DNA of 22,884 bases from an uncultured Bifidobacterium sp. Lineage in GTDB: Bacteria > Actinomycetota > Actinomycetes > Actinomycetales > Bifidobacteriaceae. Made by a program: the position numbers and the translations under genes. A model generated the notes under the pieces. The model did not search any database. It saw only the letters and a list, made by a program, of their open reading frames with translations, and had not been told where the DNA came from. Shown piece after piece: positions 1-7,500 of the stretch (position 1 is its first letter; the number at the start of each line of letters is the position of its first letter). The stretch spans positions 1 through 22,884 of the forward strand of contig NZ_CASEXV010000028.1 of assembly GCF_949292005.1 (NCBI RefSeq), read 5' to 3'.

Positions 1-152
1 CGCTGTCGATGATCCGCAGACTGCAGATGCTCGGGTGGACGACGAACCACCGTGAGGACGCGCTGCCACCCGGACTGGCGCGGCGGCAGTCTTCCGGATC
101 GGTGACGTGCGCGATCCGGTATCTCGAAGATTCACGGTGGCTTCTTCGCTGA
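1..152 (+). CDS. C-terminal fragment of a protein cut by the window edge; possible APH-type (amino alcohol) kinase
   Basis: An open frame runs in from the left edge (codons from base 3) to TGA at 150-152, leaving about 49 residues. The visible part begins LSMIRRLQMLGW and ends AIRYLEDSRWLLR. A basic 'RRLQxLGW' helix followed by a short loop and a final 'YL...W' helix is reminiscent of the C-termini of aminoglycoside/choline-kinase-like phosphotransferases, but the fragment is too short to prove a family. Context helps: it lies directly upstream, same strand, of an ethanolamine-permease-like gene and a phospho-lyase-like gene, where a kinase making the phosphorylated substrate would be expected. 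That it is coding is reasonably supported; the kinase identity is an inference. The full gene lies outside the window. Confidence 0.45.
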   Translation, partial: LSMIRRLQMLGWTTNHREDALPPGLARRQSSGSVTCAIRYLEDSRWLLR

Positions 153-179
153 CGGAAAGGAGGAGACACGGAACCATAC

Positions 180-208
180 GGCGTGCCGTTGGCATTGGCG
201 GCGTGCCG
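180..208 (+). repeat. Pair of 9-bp direct repeats (GGCGTGCCG) upstream of the permease
   Basis: GGCGTGCCG occurs at 180-188 and again at 200-208, a 20-base period (about two helical turns). It sits in the 94-base gap between the truncated first gene and the permease. A regulator-binding site is possible but chance is not excluded in GC-rich DNA. A strong SD-like AAGGAGGAG at 156-164 in the same gap has no well-placed start after it. Confidence 0.3.
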
Positions 209-246
209 ATCGCGTACTGACAGGTGATCGAGAGAGAGGACGAATC

Positions 247-1752
247 ATGGCTTCAACGGCAAGCGGCTCGCGGGCGAGCGGGTCGGGTCTGGGATCGGTG
301 ACCTATGTGGACATCGACGAGGACTATTTCGACAAAAGACAACTGAAAAGGACCTCCGGCGCCTTCGGCCTGTGGGCGATCGGCATCGCGGCGGTCATCT
401 CCGGGGATTTCTCGGGATGGAACGGCGGCATCGCCCAGGCAGGATGGGGCGGCATGCTCATCGCCGCCATCGTCGTGTACGTCATGTACGTTCTGATGCT
501 CAACTCGATCAGCGAGATGGCGTCCGCGATGCCGCACACGGGCGGAGCTTACTCCTTCGCGCGCGCGGCCATGGGGCCGTGGGGAGGATTCTTCACCGGT
601 CTGGCGGAGACGATCGAATACGTCATGACGGCCGCCACGATCGTGTATTTCTCATCCGCCTACGCGGACGCCATCGTGTCGGATCTGACAGGATACTCCC
701 TGGACGACCATGGTCTGCAATGGGTATGGTGGCTGGTGCTGTACGTCATCTTCGTCATCGTGAACTGGCTGGGTGCCGAGACGTCATTCCGCTTCGCGCA
801 AGTGGTCTCCATCGCGGCGCTGGCGATAGTCGCCATATTCGGCGTGGGGGCCCTCATCACAGGGCAGGTGGATTTCGGTTCCCTGCTGGACATCAAACCG
901 TCGGCGGGCGGCACGTCGTTCCTTCCCTTCGGCCCTGCGGCCATACTCTTCGCCATGCCTTTCGCCATGTGGCTGTTCCTCGGCATTGAACAGCTTCCCC
1001 TTGCGGCTGAGGAGGTGCGCGACCCGGAGGTCAACATTCCCAAGGCCTCGCGTCTGTGCATCCTCACTCTTGGCATCTCCGCCCTGATCATCGTCTTCCT
1101 TAACCCCGCCGTCGTCGGGTCCGCCGCGCTCGCGGATTCCGACGAGCCCTTGCTGGATGGATACCGTGCGATTCTCCCAGGCAATGTCGCCGCCCTGCTC
1201 TCCGCGTTCGCGCTCATCGGACTGCTGGCCTCAATCCAAGGAATCATGTTCGCGTATGGCCGCAACCTGTACTCCCTGTCCCGCGCCGGCTACTATCCCG
1301 CGTTCCTCAGCCTGACCGGCAAACGCAAGACCCCATACTGGGGACTGATCGTGGGGGCCGTGATCGGCTTCGCCGCATTGTTCATCATCGCCTACGGCGG
1401 CGAGGGAGCCGGATCCGTTGTTCTGAACATCGCCGTGTGGGGTGCCGTCCTCGCCTATCTTCTGCAAATGGTCTCCTACGTCCTTCTCAAGAGGAATATG
1501 CCGGGCATTTCGCGTCCCTTCGTCAGCGCGTATGGGGTGCCCGGGGCGGTCATCTCGGGTCTGCTCGCCCTGGTGATCTTCGTCGCGGTTCTTTTCAACC
1601 CCGACTACCGGCTGGCGGTGTATGCGATGGTCGCTATCTATCTCATGGCGACGGTGTTCTTCGCGCTCTATGGGCGCAAGCATCTCATCATGTCACCCGA
1701 GGAGGAGTTCGCAGCATCAGGAGGAGCCCTGCAATACCACACGCACGACTGA
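247..1752 (+). CDS. APC-superfamily permease, ethanolamine-permease-like
   Basis: A 501-residue integral membrane transporter with about 12 hydrophobic segments, the usual size for the APC amino acid/amine permeases. Near the N-terminus it carries VISGDFSGWNGGIAQAGWGG, then SEMASAMPHTGGAYSFARAA and GPWGGFF. This ordering closely resembles the bacterial ethanolamine permease (Eat) subgroup, with its 'ISGDF.GWN.G...GGWGG' and 'TGGG.Y.FAR.A.GPWGGF' segments. It probably imports ethanolamine or a similar small amine by cation symport across the cytoplasmic membrane. The ATG at 247 is preceded by a purine-rich GAGAGAGAGGA at 230-240 with a suitable gap. It is followed after 44 bases by the PLP-enzyme gene, suggesting co-transcription and a shared substrate. 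An ordinary amino acid substrate remains possible; the APC assignment is firm, the substrate is not. Confidence 0.85.
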   Translation: MASTASGSRASGSGLGSVTYVDIDEDYFDKRQLKRTSGAFGLWAIGIAAVISGDFSGWNGGIAQAGWGGMLIAAIVVYVMYVLMLNSISEMASAMPHTGGAYSFARAAMGPWGGFFTGLAETIEYVMTAATIVYFSSAYADAIVSDLTGYSLDDHGLQWVWWLVLYVIFVIVNWLGAETSFRFAQVVSIAALAIVAIFGVGALITGQVDFGSLLDIKPSAGGTSFLPFGPAAILFAMPFAMWLFLGIEQLPLAAEEVRDPEVNIPKASRLCILTLGISALIIVFLNPAVVGSAALADSDEPLLDGYRAILPGNVAALLSAFALIGLLASIQGIMFAYGRNLYSLSRAGYYPAFLSLTGKRKTPYWGLIVGAVIGFAALFIIAYGGEGAGSVVLNIAVWGAVLAYLLQMVSYVLLKRNMPGISRPFVSAYGVPGAVISGLLALVIFVAVLFNPDYRLAVYAMVAIYLMATVFFALYGRKHLIMSPEEEFAASGGALQYHTHD

Positions 1753-1796
1753 ATTCCGTGGGATTGTTCTCATCAATCAAGAAAGAAGACACGACG

Positions 1797-3161
1797 ATGG
1801 CAACTCGATCGACCATTATGGATACGAATAGCTTCAGGCCCGAGATGGCGGACTCCCTCGACCCCCGCACGAGGGAGATGACCCGGGAGAGAAGCGTTCT
1901 CGGCGATGCGTACCGGTTGTTCTATCGCACGCCGGTCCATCTGGTCAAAGGACGCGGATCGCATCTGTGGGACGCCGACGGCGTCGAGTATCTTGACGTC
2001 TACAACAACGTGGCGTCGGTCGGGCATTGCCATCCACGGGTGGTCGAAGCCATGACCAGACAGGCGTCCGAACTGAACACGCATACCCGATACCTGCATG
2101 AGAACATCCTTCATTACGCGGAGGATATCCTGTCGACCATGCCCGATCCCCTGGATCGTGTGATGTTCCAGTGCACGGGGTCCGAGGCCAATGATCTGGC
2201 GGTCCGCGTCGCCCAGACATACACGGGTGGTGAGGGCGTCATCGTCACGCATGAGGCATACCACGGCAACTCCGCGCTGACGTCGAAGCTCTCGCCGGCG
2301 TTGGGAACGGCGCAGGATCTGGGCCTGACCATGAGGATGATCCCCACGCCCGACACCTACCGGGTGAGTGTGGATGGCGTCCGTGGTTCGCAATGCGACG
2401 CTGCGACCTTCGGGGCGTGGATGGCCGACCGTGTGCGCGACGCCGTGGCCGATATGAACCGGCATGGGATAAAATTCGCCGCCTTGCTGGCCGATTCGAT
2501 CTTCTCATCCGATGGAGTGTATCCCGATCCCGTGGGCTATCTTCAGCCGGTGATCGACGTCGTCCACGAGCTTGGAGGCGTATGGATCGCCGATGAGGTT
2601 CAGCCGGGGTTCACGCGGACGGGGGACGCCTTCTGGGGCTTCGAGCGGCAGGGCATCGTCCCCGATCTCGTCACGTCCGGAAAGCCCATGGCCAATGGAC
2701 TGCCGACGTCCCTGATGGCGGCGCGGCATGAGGTTCTGGAACCGTTCGCGAGCTCCATTCCATACTTCAACACCTTCGGCGGCAATCCGGTGTGCATGGC
2801 TGCGGCGCAGGCCGTTCTGGATGTCATGCGCGACGAAGACACGATGGGCAACGCCAAAAAGGTCGGTGCCGTGTTCAAGGCGGCGGTCGAGGGGCTCAAG
2901 GACTCTCACCCATGCATCGGGGACGTGCGTGGCGCCGGACTCTACATTGGCTGCGAGATCGTCAAGCCAGGAACGACGGATCCCGATCAGGCCGCCGCTC
3001 TGGACATCCTGGAGACGTTGAGACAGAACCATGTCCTGACATCCGTGTGTGGGCGTTACGGCAACATCCTCAAGCTGCGTCCGCCGCTGGTCTTCAGCGA
3101 GGACGATGTCGACTGGTTCATGTCGGCCTTCACCATCACCCTCAACACGTTGGGCAGATAG
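1797..3161 (+). CDS. Class III aminotransferase-fold PLP enzyme, ethanolamine-phosphate phospho-lyase-like
   Basis: A 454-residue fold-type I PLP enzyme of the class III aminotransferase family. Visible landmarks are the substrate-side GSEANDLAVRVAQ and EAYHGN segments, IADEVQPGF with the cofactor-nitrogen aspartate D266, and TSGKPMANG with the Schiff-base lysine K296. The RYLHENILHYAE segment and overall pattern resemble the AGXT2L1/ETNPPL group, which splits phosphoethanolamine into acetaldehyde, ammonia and phosphate, and the related AGXT2 aminotransferases. The neighbouring ethanolamine-like permease favours the phospho-lyase reading. Another relative in this family, PbfA, acts on hydroxy-aminoethylphosphonate and cannot be excluded. 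The ATG at 1797 follows a purine-rich AAGAAAGAAGA; an in-frame ATG at 1818 is an alternative. Family is secure, reaction inferred. Confidence 0.8.
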   Translation: MATRSTIMDTNSFRPEMADSLDPRTREMTRERSVLGDAYRLFYRTPVHLVKGRGSHLWDADGVEYLDVYNNVASVGHCHPRVVEAMTRQASELNTHTRYLHENILHYAEDILSTMPDPLDRVMFQCTGSEANDLAVRVAQTYTGGEGVIVTHEAYHGNSALTSKLSPALGTAQDLGLTMRMIPTPDTYRVSVDGVRGSQCDAATFGAWMADRVRDAVADMNRHGIKFAALLADSIFSSDGVYPDPVGYLQPVIDVVHELGGVWIADEVQPGFTRTGDAFWGFERQGIVPDLVTSGKPMANGLPTSLMAARHEVLEPFASSIPYFNTFGGNPVCMAAAQAVLDVMRDEDTMGNAKKVGAVFKAAVEGLKDSHPCIGDVRGAGLYIGCEIVKPGTTDPDQAAALDILETLRQNHVLTSVCGRYGNILKLRPPLVFSEDDVDWFMSAFTITLNTLGR

Positions 3162-3222
3162 CGATGCGCGCGCGACCGGAATGCAGGAACCGAAGTGATT
3201 GTTTCCCGCCCATATCGGTGCA

Positions 3223-3243
3223 ATTGCAAGAGGATTGCAGGAG
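3223..3243 (+). repeat. Imperfect 10-bp direct repeat, period 11
   Basis: ATTGCAAGAG (3223-3232) and ATTGCAGGAG (3234-3243) match at 9 of 10 positions and lie on the same helix face. They lie in the 247-base gap between the phospho-lyase-like gene and the ABC operon. Tandem 11-bp spacing is typical of some response-regulator sites, but nothing else supports a function. Confidence 0.3.
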
Positions 3244-3291
3244 TTAATGGCCAGAGACGTCAGGGTTTCACGCCTTGGAAAGGGGGTAACC

Positions 3292-3312
3292 GGAATCATT
3301 TAGCATGATTCC
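3292..3312. promoter_or_regulatory. Perfect 8-bp dyad, candidate operator of the ABC/GntR operon
   Basis: GGAATCAT (3292-3299) and ATGATTCC (3305-3312) form a perfect inverted repeat around the 5-base centre TTAGC. Weaker outer complementarity (ACC before, CCGGT after) can extend it. No T-run follows, so it is a poor intrinsic terminator. It lies about 100 bases upstream of the solute-binding-protein gene, in the only large gap before an operon that encodes its own GntR-type regulator. The size and symmetry suit a dimeric GntR protein, but the link is an inference. Confidence 0.4.
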
Positions 3313-3408
3313 ATCCCGGTCACTTGGAGCGGATGGGTCCTGTCGATAGATGAATGACAATGTGGACCGATTCAGAGAATAAATGAGAACGAAGGGAGTC
3401 TGAAAGAT

Positions 3409-4536
3409 ATGACACGTGCAGGGAATCGGATTACATCTATAGTCTCGGGGACAGTCTCCCTCATATTGGCATTATCGATGGCGGGATGCGGGTCGTCCGG
3501 CAGCTCCTCGGCCAACGCCACGTACGCTTCCGCCACGAGTGCCGACGATTTTGGTGGGATGTCCGCACTTGTCAAGGCGGCCAAGGAGGAGGGGAAACTG
3601 ACTCTGATCGCTTGTCCGGACGATTGGGCTAACTGGGGAAAGATAATCAAACTGTTCGAAAAGAAATACGGCATCGATGTCACGTCGACGAATCCCGACG
3701 CGTCGAGCGCGGAGGAGATCAAGGCCGCCAAAAACCTTAAAGGTCAGTCGAATGCGCCTGACGTTTTTGATCTTGGCGCGTCCGTCGCGACAACGAGTAC
3801 GGACTATTTCGCTCCCTACAAGGTTACGCGGTGGTCGTCGATTCCCGACGATAACAAGGAGAGCTCAGGCCTGTACGTCAACGACTACACCGGAGTCATG
3901 TCCATCGGGTACGACTCGTCGAAGGTCCCTCGTCCCACGTCCGTCGACGATCTTCTCAAGTCCGCTTATAAGGGCAAAGTCGCGATAAACGGGGATCCGA
4001 CTCAGGCAGGGGCGGCATTCGCCGCGGTCGGTTGGGTTACGCTTCAGGAAGGCGGAACGCTTGATGACTATTCGACGGGCGTCAATTTCTTCAAAAAATT
4101 AAGCAAGGCCGGCAATTTCCTGACCGTTTCAGCCACATCCTCCACGATAGCCTCTGGCGAGACACCCGTTGTGATTGACTGGAACTACCTCAACGTCGCT
4201 GCGGCCGAGCAAAATTCGAACTATAAGACGGTTGTTCTTCAAAATGACGCCTACGGGGCATATTACAACCAGGCTATTAATAAGGACGCTCCTCATCCTG
4301 CCGCGGCCCGACTTTGGGAGGAATTCGTTTTCTCGGATGATGTGCAGAACCTGTTCCTCAAGTCCGGAGCATTGCCGGTCCTCGCCAAGTCAATGACGTC
4401 GAAGGGCACCATCGACAAAGCCGCTTTGAAGAAAGCGGGAGGTCTACCTGATGACATCGCCATCGCATCCTCGGCTCAGACAACGGCAGCTAACACGCTG
4501 CTCGCGAATACGTGGTCAGCGGTCTCCGCATCATGA
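3409..4536 (+). CDS. ABC transporter extracellular solute-binding lipoprotein
   Basis: A 375-residue exported binding protein that should be tethered to the outer face of the membrane. It has a basic N-terminus, a hydrophobic stretch and a lipobox-like LSMAGC, making C27 the predicted lipidated residue, then a Ser/Ala-rich linker. The mature part contains LTLIACPDDWANWGKIIKLF, PDVFDLG, GLYVNDYTGVMSIGYDSSKV and DDVQNLFL, a layout typical of the PotD/AfuA/PhnS-like binding proteins that serve spermidine, iron, phosphonate or phosphorylated solutes. GGGAG at 3394-3398 precedes the ATG. It opens a seven-gene run. Its coding sequence contains AT-rich stretches (26 G/C in bases 4081-4140, by my count), unlike its GC-rich neighbours, which may reflect transfer. 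The ligand is not determined. Confidence 0.85.
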   Translation: MTRAGNRITSIVSGTVSLILALSMAGCGSSGSSSANATYASATSADDFGGMSALVKAAKEEGKLTLIACPDDWANWGKIIKLFEKKYGIDVTSTNPDASSAEEIKAAKNLKGQSNAPDVFDLGASVATTSTDYFAPYKVTRWSSIPDDNKESSGLYVNDYTGVMSIGYDSSKVPRPTSVDDLLKSAYKGKVAINGDPTQAGAAFAAVGWVTLQEGGTLDDYSTGVNFFKKLSKAGNFLTVSATSSTIASGETPVVIDWNYLNVAAAEQNSNYKTVVLQNDAYGAYYNQAINKDAPHPAAARLWEEFVFSDDVQNLFLKSGALPVLAKSMTSKGTIDKAALKKAGGLPDDIAIASSAQTTAANTLLANTWSAVSAS

Positions 4537-4562
4537 GGCTTCTGAACGATTGTCAAGAGTGA

Positions 4563-4600
4563 GCGTCGGCGTCCCGTGAACTGCGTGACGACGTCGACGC
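4563..4600 (+). promoter_or_regulatory. Hairpin between binding-protein and permease genes
   Basis: GCGTCGGCGTC (4563-4573) pairs with GACGTCGACGC (4590-4600), 11 pairs including one G-U, across a 16-base loop. There is no T-tract, so complete termination is unlikely. Hairpins at this place in ABC operons often protect the upstream binding-protein mRNA from 3' decay and lower permease expression; that role is inferred here. Confidence 0.45.
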
Positions 4601-4610
4601 CGGAACCATG

Positions 4611-4616
4611 GAGGAG
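4611..4616 (+). promoter_or_regulatory. Shine-Dalgarno site (GAGGAG) that decides the permease start
   Basis: GAGGAG lies 6 bases before the GTG at 4623. An in-frame ATG at 4608 overlaps this site, so the GTG is the likely start and the ATG is not. Confidence 0.6.
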
Positions 4617-4622
4617 ACCGGT

Positions 4623-5471
4623 GTGAACAGAATCAAAAATATGGCATCGCTGGTGCCCTTCGTCGTCTATGTGACGATGATGTTTTTCGTTCCTACACTT
4701 CTTGTGGCGAAAAGCGCATTCGAATCGGCCGACGGAGGATGGACCCTCGCGAATCTGTCGATCTTCTCCCGGCCGGGAGTGGGATCGGCGTTTCTGAACT
4801 CGCTGTGGTTGTCGTTGCTGACGGCATTCGTCGGAGCGGTTCTTGGTTCGATCGTCTCCTTCGCGCTTCTTGGCTGCGCTCCGGGAGGGATCATTCGACG
4901 AACGGTCGATTCCGCGTCCAGCACGCTATCCCAATTTGGTGGAGTCATGCTGGCCTTCGCCTTCATCGCCACACTGGGGAACCAAGGCATGGTGACACTA
5001 TTCCTCCGCAGGGCTTTCCACGTTGATATATACGCCGGAAGCATGTGGCTTTATACTCCGCGTGGATTGATTCTGCCGTATCTGTTTTTTCAGATTCCCC
5101 TGATGATAATTACCTTCTTCCCCGCGATATCGCGGTTGTCTCCCCAATTCGCGGAAGCCGTCGCGATGGTGGGAGGTGGACGCCGGGATTATTGGCGTTA
5201 TGTTGGTGTCCCCGTTCTTGTCCCCGCCTTCATGGGAGGGTTTCTGCTTCTTTTCGCGAACGCGTTCTCCGCGTATGCGACGGCGGCGGCCTTGATAAGC
5301 CAAGGATCGCAGATAGCCCCGCTTCAGGTGCGGGCGGCGCTCATCAGCGAGACGGGTCTGGGTAGTGGTGGAGAGGCCGGTGCCTTGGCCATGGGGATGT
5401 TGGGGGTCATGATCATCGTTGTGGGCGCGTATGCGTTCGTGGAGAGAAAGGCCTCGACGTGGATCGGATAG
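4623..5471 (+). CDS. ABC transporter permease, first subunit (PotB/PhnU-like)
   Basis: A 282-residue inner-membrane permease of the binding-protein-dependent type, with about six hydrophobic segments. It begins VNRIKNMASLVPFVVYVTMM. Near residue 180 it has EAVAMVGGGRRDYWRYVGVP, the EAA-type loop (EAA...G) that contacts the ATPase. It should pair with the next gene product to form the channel for the solute delivered by the 3409 lipoprotein. GTG at 4623 is chosen because GAGGAG is spaced correctly before it; starting at the ATG at 4608 would add only five residues. The end overlaps or abuts the second permease gene, indicating translational coupling. Confidence 0.85.
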   Translation: MNRIKNMASLVPFVVYVTMMFFVPTLLVAKSAFESADGGWTLANLSIFSRPGVGSAFLNSLWLSLLTAFVGAVLGSIVSFALLGCAPGGIIRRTVDSASSTLSQFGGVMLAFAFIATLGNQGMVTLFLRRAFHVDIYAGSMWLYTPRGLILPYLFFQIPLMIITFFPAISRLSPQFAEAVAMVGGGRRDYWRYVGVPVLVPAFMGGFLLLFANAFSAYATAAALISQGSQIAPLQVRAALISETGLGSGGEAGALAMGMLGVMIIVVGAYAFVERKASTWIG

Positions 5472-5473
5472 GC

Positions 5474-6352
5474 ATGAAGAAGACCGCGGATCGTTCGGAG
5501 CAAAGATCAATCGCGGATCAGGCACCCGTCTGGTCGCCGTATGATCGTCCCACTCATGTGTTTCGGCATGCAGCTCTTGCCCTCTTCGCCGTGTTCATTG
5601 CGTTACCTCTTATCGGCATGGTGTATTTCACCTTTCGTTCGTCAACCGGTGGTTTCACCACAGACCATTGGACGACGGTTTTTTCTCCTCGTGGTTCGGA
5701 GATCTGGGATTCTTTGGGGCCCGGTCTTTACAATTCTCTGATTCTTGTGGTCTGTACGGTCGTTATCGTGTATGTTCTGGTTATCCCGGCCATCATCCTT
5801 ATCGATGTACGTTTTCCTAGGATTCGAAGGATGATGAGGGTGCTCATGCTGTTTCCGATCGCGGTGCCTGCGATAATTCTGGTGGTGGGTTTCGCACCGA
5901 TCTTCTCTTTCCTTTCGCGCATGGTCGGTCCAGGTTCATGGACGCTGTCGCTCGCCTATGGCGTGCTTGCCATGCCTTTTGTTTACACGACGGTGGAATC
6001 GGATCTCAGCGGTCTCCACGCTGGGACGTTGGTGCAGGCCGCGGAATCTCTCGGGTCACGGTGGTCGAGGACGTTGGTGTTGGTTCTTGTGCCTTGTTTA
6101 CGGCGGAGCATCGTGTCGGCGACACTGATGGTCTGCGCGATCGTCCTTGGTGAGTTTACCGTCGCCTCGCTGTTGAACAGGGAGACGTTGCAGACCGGTC
6201 TGATCGTGATATCCCAAGGGGATGTGTATGTATCGGTCATCATCACGCTGATTGTCCTTGTAGGTACCTTCGCCGCGCTGTTTGCGGTGAGTGGAGCCGG
6301 TGGACGCCGGACGCGCGTGAATTCCGTGAAGCAACCCCACGCTGGTCGATAG
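5474..6352 (+). CDS. ABC transporter permease, second subunit (PotC/PhnV-like)
   Basis: A second permease of about 292 residues with six or so membrane segments. It carries the EAA-like loop QAAESLGSRWSRTLVLVLVP, which docks with the ATP-binding subunit. The start is ambiguous: ATG at 5474 lies two bases after the stop of the first permease, while an in-frame GTG at 5459 overlaps it by 13 bases and adds MDRIG. Either way the two permeases are translationally coupled, and neither start has a strong SD. Two separate permease genes plus one ATPase is the normal architecture of the spermidine, iron and 2-aminoethylphosphonate importer families. The substrate cannot be read from this subunit. Confidence 0.83.
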   Translation: MKKTADRSEQRSIADQAPVWSPYDRPTHVFRHAALALFAVFIALPLIGMVYFTFRSSTGGFTTDHWTTVFSPRGSEIWDSLGPGLYNSLILVVCTVVIVYVLVIPAIILIDVRFPRIRRMMRVLMLFPIAVPAIILVVGFAPIFSFLSRMVGPGSWTLSLAYGVLAMPFVYTTVESDLSGLHAGTLVQAAESLGSRWSRTLVLVLVPCLRRSIVSATLMVCAIVLGEFTVASLLNRETLQTGLIVISQGDVYVSVIITLIVLVGTFAALFAVSGAGGRRTRVNSVKQPHAGR

Positions 6353-6373
6353 TGGCACGCGACAATAGTCATA

Positions 6374-6379
6374 AGGAGC
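6374..6379 (+). promoter_or_regulatory. Shine-Dalgarno site (AAGGAG) that decides the ATPase start
   Basis: AAGGAG is 5 bases upstream of ATG 6385. It lies inside the longer frame that opens at GTG 6352, which argues that the ATG at 6385 is the true start. Confidence 0.6.
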
Positions 6380-6384
6380 AGACC

Positions 6385-7500
6385 ATGGTCACAGAGCATC
6401 ATGACGCGGATGACGCCGCATTGGGCGAGTCGGTCGTTTTCGACAACGTCACGAAATCATATGGAGGGAGGGAAGTACTACACGCGTTTTCGCTCAATGT
6501 GCTTCCGGGCGAGATGGTCAGTCTTCTGGGGCCATCAGGATGCGGAAAGTCGACGGCGTTGAGATGTCTGGCGGGTTTCGAGCAGATATCCGGAGGGCGC
6601 GTCAGCGTAGGGGGACGTGAGGTGTCGAGGATCCCTCCACGAAGCCGTGGCATCGGTATGGTCTTCCAGCAGTATTCGCTGTTCCCTAATATGACGGTTG
6701 CGGACAATGTTGCTTTTGGACTGCGGGTTAAGAGGGTGGGTCGTCAGGAGCGTAGGGCCAAGGCCGCGGATATGCTGTCCCTTGTCGGTCTTGGTGAGTT
6801 CGCTGATCGATATCCTTCTCAACTGTCAGGAGGTCAACAGCAGCGTGTTGCCGTGGCGCGCGCGCTGATTCTCAATCCTGGCGTTCTCCTTCTGGACGAG
6901 CCGTTGTCTGCATTGGACGCCAAGATTCGAGTGCAACTGCGTGATGAGATACGGTCATTGCAGTTGAAGCTGGGCATCACGACGATTTTCGTGACGCATG
7001 ACCAGGAGGAGGCTTTGGCTGTTTCGGATAGGATCGCAGTCATGCATGATGGCAGCATCGAGCAGATCGGAACGCCGAAGGACCTGTATCTGACTCCGAA
7101 AACGCCTTTCGTCAGTGATTTCGTCGGACAATCGAACAAGATCGACACGACCGTGGGACGAGACGGTGCCGTCACCGTATGCGGATGCCCGATTCCTTTG
7201 TCATCCGGGGAGGCTCCGAACAGTCTCGTCACGGTCTTTATCCGTCCGGAGAACGTGGTGCTGTCTCCTGATGATGCAGGCGATGCCGTCGTTGTCCGCA
7301 CAAGCTTCTTGGGGTCCATTCAGAGGACGACCGTTCGAGTGGACGCGATGGAACTTGTGGCGCAGCATGATATGGACGACCGGTTCGATATCGGTCAGCA
7401 TGTCGATGTTGCCATCAAACCCTACCCTGTCATGAGCAGGCGCATCGAGTTGAGATGGGCCGAGGACGCGCGGAGGGATGGTGACGCTGATGCTCAATGA
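6385..7500 (+). CDS. ABC transporter ATP-binding protein (PotA/PhnT/FbpC-like)
   Basis: A 371-residue cytoplasmic ATPase driving the importer encoded just upstream. All motifs are intact and in order: Walker A GPSGCGKST (residues 49-57), Q-loop FQQYSLFPNMT, signature LSGGQQQRVAVARAL, Walker B VLLLDEPLSALDAK and H-loop FVTHDQEEA. A C-terminal regulatory domain of TOBE type includes VFIRPENVVLSP. The length is typical for the PotA-like group. The stop overlaps the following phosphoesterase gene by about 20 bases, placing that enzyme in the same transcript and suggesting a joint role in uptake and processing of a phosphorylated solute. Confidence 0.92.
   Translation: MVTEHHDADDAALGESVVFDNVTKSYGGREVLHAFSLNVLPGEMVSLLGPSGCGKSTALRCLAGFEQISGGRVSVGGREVSRIPPRSRGIGMVFQQYSLFPNMTVADNVAFGLRVKRVGRQERRAKAADMLSLVGLGEFADRYPSQLSGGQQQRVAVARALILNPGVLLLDEPLSALDAKIRVQLRDEIRSLQLKLGITTIFVTHDQEEALAVSDRIAVMHDGSIEQIGTPKDLYLTPKTPFVSDFVGQSNKIDTTVGRDGAVTVCGCPIPLSSGEAPNSLVTVFIRPENVVLSPDDAGDAVVVRTSFLGSIQRTTVRVDAMELVAQHDMDDRFDIGQHVDVAIKPYPVMSRRIELRWAEDARRDGDADAQ

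Noticed and set aside
183..227. 14-codon leader peptide (GTG 183 to TGA 227) upstream of the permease
   Set aside because: The nearby SD at 156-164 is too far from the GTG, and the peptide has no run of one amino acid and no attenuator hairpin.
3320..3385. Promoter of the ABC operon (TTGGAG, 17 bases, TAGATG, or TAAATG near 3380)
   Set aside because: Each candidate matches consensus at only about half the positions and cannot be distinguished from background.
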